Source: Mesocentrotus franciscanus (Eukaryota > Echinodermata > Echinoidea > Camarodonta > Strongylocentrotidae). Taken from it: a stretch of 64,000 nt of DNA. This document shows positions 62,235 through 64,000 of the stretch, one piece after another; the first letter of the stretch is position 1, and each line of letters starts with the position of its first letter. Both the position numbers and the translations under genes were made by a program. The DNA is taken from contig CP137675.1 in NCBI GenBank assembly GCA_037976565.1, positions 14,907,330 through 14,971,329 of the forward strand, read 5' to 3'. The notes beneath the pieces were generated by a model that had not been told where the DNA came from, did no database searches, and was given only the letters and a program-made list of their open reading frames with translations.

Positions 62235-64000
62235 AAGAAAATGGGGACAAGCGTAAAGCATGATGTGAGAAGAATAAAAATCTACAGCTTTGTAAGCTGC
62301 AAAAGAGAGATATACATAAGGGACTTTTGGCGTGTGAAGCAAGATTCCAAGCTTACTCAACTGTCATCAGACCCTTCCACTCTCAGTATTCTCTTTCTTT
62401 ATTCATAACGCCATGCTGCTGAAAAAAATAATTGAAGAGTCCCAAACGTCAGATAACTATAGTATGAAATAAAGATTTTTCTGCATGGGTTGAGTTTGAG
62501 CCATGATTACCCACTATTAAACGCGTCAGAACAGATCAGCTGGAGAATTATACGGACATTTTCCTTTACCTTTGGTGATTCTCGGTTTCATTATGCAAAG
62601 AGTATCGTAAAATGATGAATTAAAAGTCATTTGATATGAATAATGTTTACAACATTAATGTGAATTGGGATTCGTCTCTGTCTAGTTGTAAATTCGTTGA
62701 TTCGTGCCATTCACCCTCCCCCCCCCCTCTCTCTCTCTCTCTCTGTCATTCTATGTTCTCTGGTGTTTCAATTTTCTCATCTCTCCCATTCTTTGCCTCT
62801 TTGTTTTCTCTTCCTGTTTCTGTGTTTGGCTGGTTCCCGGTCCGCATTTCCTTTCTCTATGTCTCTCTTTCTTTCGCACTCTCTGTCACTAACATAACCA
62901 TACACCTACCCGCACCCACACGCCCACGCACCGCATCGTCATGCGCCCTATCTCTCTCCCCTCTCTCTCCCCCTCTCTCTCTCTCTCTTTCTCTCTTCTG
63001 TCTGTACATTTTGGATATCAAGAAACTATAGTATCCTGTTTCGGGTTCAGAATCTCCACCACTGTAATCTTCACCACTATAATCCCAAGGCTTCGTCCAC
63101 TCCGAGTCATACCATCACCCGTACTCGATCATGTTGTCCAAGCCAACTTTTGGGCACGACTCCATTATTCGATTTCAGCGGAAATAATAAAATCAATTGA
63201 TGCCATATTTACTTCCTCAGCCGAAGAGTACGTGTTATCAATTTCTCGGCAACCGTATATACAAGCACCTTGTGGATGTATAGATGTATCATAGATTTAG
63301 TAATCATCACCAACATAATGGACTTGTGCAATTTCTTACCTTTGACGTAGTAGCGTAGACACAATTAGAAGAAGCAGTACATAATTATGCAGATGAAGAT
63401 TACATTTGCATATTGTAGACATTCATCGTTACTCCAAAGAAGAGTTGATATTTTTTCTAATTTTACCATCATAAGTCAATCCCTTAAGAAATGTCTTTAA
63501 GTGTGTGGTTTACCATAGCAGTTTTAGGGCGTGATTGACGCTGCTGTGGCGTTATTACAAAATGTACATAATTTCACTTTTAAAGCACAGAGAGACAAAT
63601 TGCTATAAGGAAGGTACCCAAATTGACTATTACAAATTTTAGTATTAACAAATGACAAATACTATCAATTGTATTTTTTAAATTTAATTGTTCAATAACA
63701 AATGAAATAATGAAGGAGAAGACGAAAGAATCCATTTCAAATCCACTTTCCTGCGACTCACAAATGATCGGCTGGGGTCTGATTGAAGTAATGTTAGGCA
63801 ACAAGCAACTGAAAAAAATTATTTCAGGTAGATGGTCTCATTCTCATGTGGAAGATCTTTAAACTTTCAAGACATTTTTGCTCACAGTTGAGCTTTTATT
63901 GCAAAAAGACGTTTTCCTTTTGTATAAAAGCGTATATTTCAGATTGGAAAAAATGTATGAAGAACAGACGGACGGTAATAATAGGATTGTCGGGGAGGGG
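62234..64000. other. Intergenic with a CT-rich tract, nothing gene-like
   Basis: A pyrimidine-rich tract with CTCTCT runs lies at 62710-63000. The open frames over it are Ser/Leu/Pro-rich low complexity. No exon, RNA gene or bounded element recognised to the right edge. Confidence 0.5.

Noticed and set aside
61688..62408. Long open frames of Ser/Arg, Leu, Val or Thr on both strands
   Set aside because: They are translations of the TAG/AGA triplet microsatellite and have no other sequence content.
62636..63294. Overlapping forward open frames of 62-131 codons
   Set aside because: They are driven by CTCTCT-rich sequence, with Ser/Leu/Pro composition and no conserved block.

Overview
The window is animal nuclear DNA, most probably from an echinoderm and most likely a sea urchin. 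It is intron-rich and AT-rich, with long introns full of short inverted-repeat transposons, tRNA-derived SINEs, a Penelope-like element and many micro- and minisatellites. I see no operon structure, bacterial gene or viral gene. The echinoid assignment rests on the style of the two host genes, the SINE type and the frequent TGTACATGTA-type runs. It is an inference, not a database result.

Two host genes can be supported. At the left edge are the last two coding exons of a plus-strand arylsulfatase of the steryl-sulfatase/arylsulfatase type (1006-1170 and 1988-2662). The 5' part is outside the window or lost, and the last exon carries two apparent single-base deletions. The main gene is TRIP4 (activating signal cointegrator 1, ASC-1). 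It has eleven plus-strand coding exons from 10298 to 41087, with compatible intron phases throughout. The product is about 579 residues: an N-terminal helical region, a lysine-rich linker, a C2HC5 zinc finger and a C-terminal ASCH domain. Exon 4 has one apparent missing base, and a partial tandem copy of that zinc-finger exon lies in the following intron. From about 41.2 kb to the right end I find no convincing host gene.

The rest is mobile-element strata. hAT-like non-autonomous elements with exact 8-bp target-site duplications lie at 5144-6743, 22832-23732, 50630-50910 and 58365-58841. A Tc1/mariner-like long-inverted-repeat element flanked by TA lies at 56888-57985. Several families with TTAA at both ends occur (11.3, 14.2, 25.5, 38.3, 44.1, 47.4, 50.3 kb; 4.1 and 21.8 kb; 29 kb). 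Elements flanked by ATT lie at 24.2, 45.9, 47.7 and 49.4 kb. A foldback family begins GGGGGTGTTTCACAAAG (9.6, 19.7, 44.9, 53.0 kb). A truncated Penelope-like GIY-YIG fragment lies at 15.3-16.0 kb, with a candidate hammerhead ribozyme in its 3' repeat. A tyrosine-recombinase fragment at 36.8 kb has been amplified into a 71-bp tandem repeat. Two elements are clearly nested: a hAT inside a TTAA element at 50 kb, and an ATT-flanked element inside a TTAA element at 47-48 kb.

The observations most worth a second look are the Penelope-like repeat with a possible hammerhead fold, the recombinase-derived minisatellite, the duplicated zinc-finger exon, the related elements whose ends carry CRE plus NRF1-like motifs, the array of AGGTCA direct repeats inside a TRIP4 intron, and three conserved coding frames each broken by one missing base. 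All coordinates were worked out by eye; alignments and searches were not run.
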